Shown: in pieces, positions 57,679 through 58,941 of the stretch | How positions within the stretch are numbered: position 1 is the stretch's first letter | Layout of the letters: each line of letters opens with the position of its first letter | NCBI GenBank assembly: GCA_019456145.1 | Contig: VRUL01000030.1 | Location: 1 to 58,941 of the forward strand | Reading direction: 5' to 3' | DNA length: 58,941 bases | Source: Planctomycetota bacterium | GTDB lineage: Bacteria > Planctomycetota > Phycisphaerae > Sedimentisphaerales > Anaerobacaceae | Program-made: the position numbers and the translations under genes | Notes under the pieces: model-generated | What the model saw: the letters and a program-made list of their open reading frames with translations, nothing else | Told to the model about the DNA's origin: nothing | Databases searched by the model: none

Positions 57679-58941
57679 TTAAAACACTCCTTCTAACCAC
57701 TCTCCGGCTAACCACCCAAGGTCATTGCCGTCAACATCGCAGTCACCGTCAGTGTCGCCCCGCAAATTGCACAGCGGATCACAGACATCGCCGATCCCGT
57801 TGCCGTTGCTGTCTTTCTGGTCAGGATTAAACTTCTTGGGACAGTTATCACAGGCATCTCCGAAGCGGTCTTCGTCGACATCTTCCTGCCCCGGATTGCG
57901 CTTGTCCTTGCAGTTGTCATCGACGTCGGGAACGCCGTCATTGTCGCTGTCAGTGAAATCGACTTCTACGTCCATCTCACCCAGAAGGTTACCTTGCGCA
58001 TCGAAGGACACCACCCTTAGTTTTACACGAGGTGCGTCCGGTTCGTTTTGCATAACGCGCAGGATTCCCCAAACGGCACATTCCTGGTTATCGACAACAG
58101 CTCCCAAGCAGGTGTCACTGGTTTCGCCTGCGACCTCAAGCTCAGCGAACCAATTTTTCGTATCCGAATTCTCCAGGCACAGAGTGATGTTCTGTGCTCC
58201 AAACTTGTCATGGCCAAGGCGGAACGGGAACTCAACGATTCCATTCAGGTTAAGCGGAGCAGGGGGGCTGCAACTGTAGCTGGCAGTGACGCCTATGATG
58301 TTGACATTGACGTTACGGTCATTGTTGCCGGCATTGGTGTCACAGGCAGCGTGGACGATGCCCCAGAAGCAACTATGCTTACTCAGCGGCAGATTGTCCG
58401 AAACGCCGGGAGTCCATGTCCGTGAGAAACTCCGTGACGCACCGGATGCCAGAGGACCAAGGGTGTTGGCTACCGGTCCTGCTCCAATCGGTAAACGTTG
58501 TACCGGTTGGCTGGGCCCGAAGTACCAGCGTTCCCAGTCCACCGAAAAATTATTAACTGTTGTGCCACCGACGTTCATCACCGTTACAGTAATGGTCACT
58601 GGCTGGTAACATTGCACCGTGCCGCTGGATGTCGACCAAGTAACAGAAGTCACCGCAAGGTCGCAGGCGGGAGGCGGAGCCGAGAAGATGGGACCTAAGT
58701 CCATCAAACCGGCGCCCCAGATGGCATCCCAGCCCGGCGCGCCAAAGTCCTGGGCGTTGCTCATTAGAAGACTCTTGACCGCAGCGGGAGTAATAGCGGG
58801 ATTTCTCTCAATAATCAGAGCGGCGGCGCCTGCGACCATGGGAGCTGCCGCAGAAGTCCCGCCAAAGCCGATATAACCGGTGCTACTGTCAAAGGATGGG
58901 GCTGCAATGGCGAAAGTAGTGGTGCCGCCGACACAGGGGGG
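57679..58941 (-). CDS. Subtilase (S8 peptidase) with thrombospondin type 3 repeats and dockerin-like end, 5' truncated
   Basis: 420 codons visible; the N-terminus with Asp and His of the triad lies beyond the window. The frame enters at TTFAIAAPSF, then the catalytic Ser motif GFGGTSAAAPMVAGAAALI and LLMSNAQDFGAPGWDAIWGAGLMDL, which ends the S8 domain. Next comes a CARDB-like beta domain (VTITVTVMNVGGTTVNNF), a second beta domain, calcium-binding thrombospondin type 3 repeats (DSDNDGVPDVDDNC, DEDRFGDACDNCPKKFNPDQKDSNGNGIGDVCD) and a dockerin-like end DTDGDCDVDGNDLGWLAGEWL. A secreted protease. A terminator lies 150 bases downstream. Confidence 0.9.
   Translation of the reverse strand, partial: PPCVGGTTTFAIAAPSFDSSTGYIGFGGTSAAAPMVAGAAALIIERNPAITPAAVKSLLMSNAQDFGAPGWDAIWGAGLMDLGPIFSAPPPACDLAVTSVTWSTSSGTVQCYQPVTITVTVMNVGGTTVNNFSVDWERWYFGPSQPVQRLPIGAGPVANTLGPLASGASRSFSRTWTPGVSDNLPLSKHSCFWGIVHAACDTNAGNNDRNVNVNIIGVTASYSCSPPAPLNLNGIVEFPFRLGHDKFGAQNITLCLENSDTKNWFAELEVAGETSDTCLGAVVDNQECAVWGILRVMQNEPDAPRVKLRVVSFDAQGNLLGEMDVEVDFTDSDNDGVPDVDDNCKDKRNPGQEDVDEDRFGDACDNCPKKFNPDQKDSNGNGIGDVCDPLCNLRGDTDGDCDVDGNDLGWLAGEWLEGVF

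Noticed and set aside
1..58941. CRISPR arrays, rRNA genes, transposase or integrase genes
   Set aside because: None was found by reading both strands; the repeats present do not have CRISPR spacing, and no frame carries transposase motifs.

Overview
This window is most likely from the chromosome of a Planctomycetota bacterium of the class Phycisphaerae (inference, no search was run). The signs are many secreted proteins that end in short dockerin-like calcium-loop modules, long prepilin-like proteins with the FTLIELLVVI N-terminus, LamG, GLUG and HAF-repeat proteins, ECF sigma factors with long extensions, and a Kdo transferase showing an LPS-type outer membrane. Base composition is moderate and genes lie on both strands in short operons separated by fairly long spacers.

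Layout. 1-9.7 kb: the tail of a LamG protein, a tRNA-Arg(CCG), an aspartyl-protease-like dockerin protein, Kdo transferase waaA, three tandem HAF-repeat proteins, a decayed homocysteine methyltransferase tail and a glyoxalase II. 9.9-18.6 kb: a prepilin-like protein, an operon pairing a membrane-fused ECF sigma factor with a secreted FGE/beta-helix protein, a phosphodiester glycosidase and an HGSNAT-type acyltransferase. 18.8-26.7 kb: regulation and motility, with an NtrB/NtrC-like pair, a PilZ protein, dapF, flagellar sigma factor, FlgB, a MerR regulator and a GAF-GGDEF diguanylate cyclase. 27-34 kb: a LamG-dockerin protein, a membrane-anchored STAND (NB-ARC/TPR) ATPase broken by a 2-base deletion, a long gene-poor stretch with a dispersed element, a membrane protein and a second prepilin-like protein. 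34-42 kb: threonine breakdown (tdh-kbl), surE, nnrE, a coiled-coil envelope protein, a HAD phosphatase, a UbiA-type prenyltransferase and an RsuA/RluB pseudouridine synthase. 42.5-47.5 kb: an SGNH/TPR protein facing a carbamoyltransferase-SxtJ-DUF5989 operon. 47.8-52.7 kb: rpmB, then gatC-lipoprotein hydrolase-gatA-gatB and a cupin. 52.8-58.9 kb: a GLUG-dockerin protein, a Tat-exported aldo/keto-reductase relative, a tetraheme lipoprotein, and the 3' part of a subtilase.

The most novel material is noncoding. (1) Two copies, 23 kb apart, of a dispersed element with an identical-geometry sigma-70 promoter, a GCGG-AGAA-CCGC hairpin, an 88-base block conserved at 84/88 positions, a Shine-Dalgarno plus ATG start, and a downstream NEPN-type coding segment rich in AACCCAA motifs. 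(2) A pair of 163-base inverted-orientation elements (15662-15824 and 42322-42484), 158/163 identical, with terminal inverted repeats in which one base pair has changed in a compensatory way, as expected of a MITE or a selected hairpin. (3) A dRS3-like palindromic cluster at 10927-11037. On the protein side, the sigma factor with a membrane segment and an extracytoplasmic-type domain, and the frameshifted STAND ATPase whose TPR array dates its own 2-base loss, deserve a second look.

Starts were often moved downstream of the longest frame when a Shine-Dalgarno sequence, a promoter or family length argued for it; such cases are stated. All names rest on motif recognition by eye.
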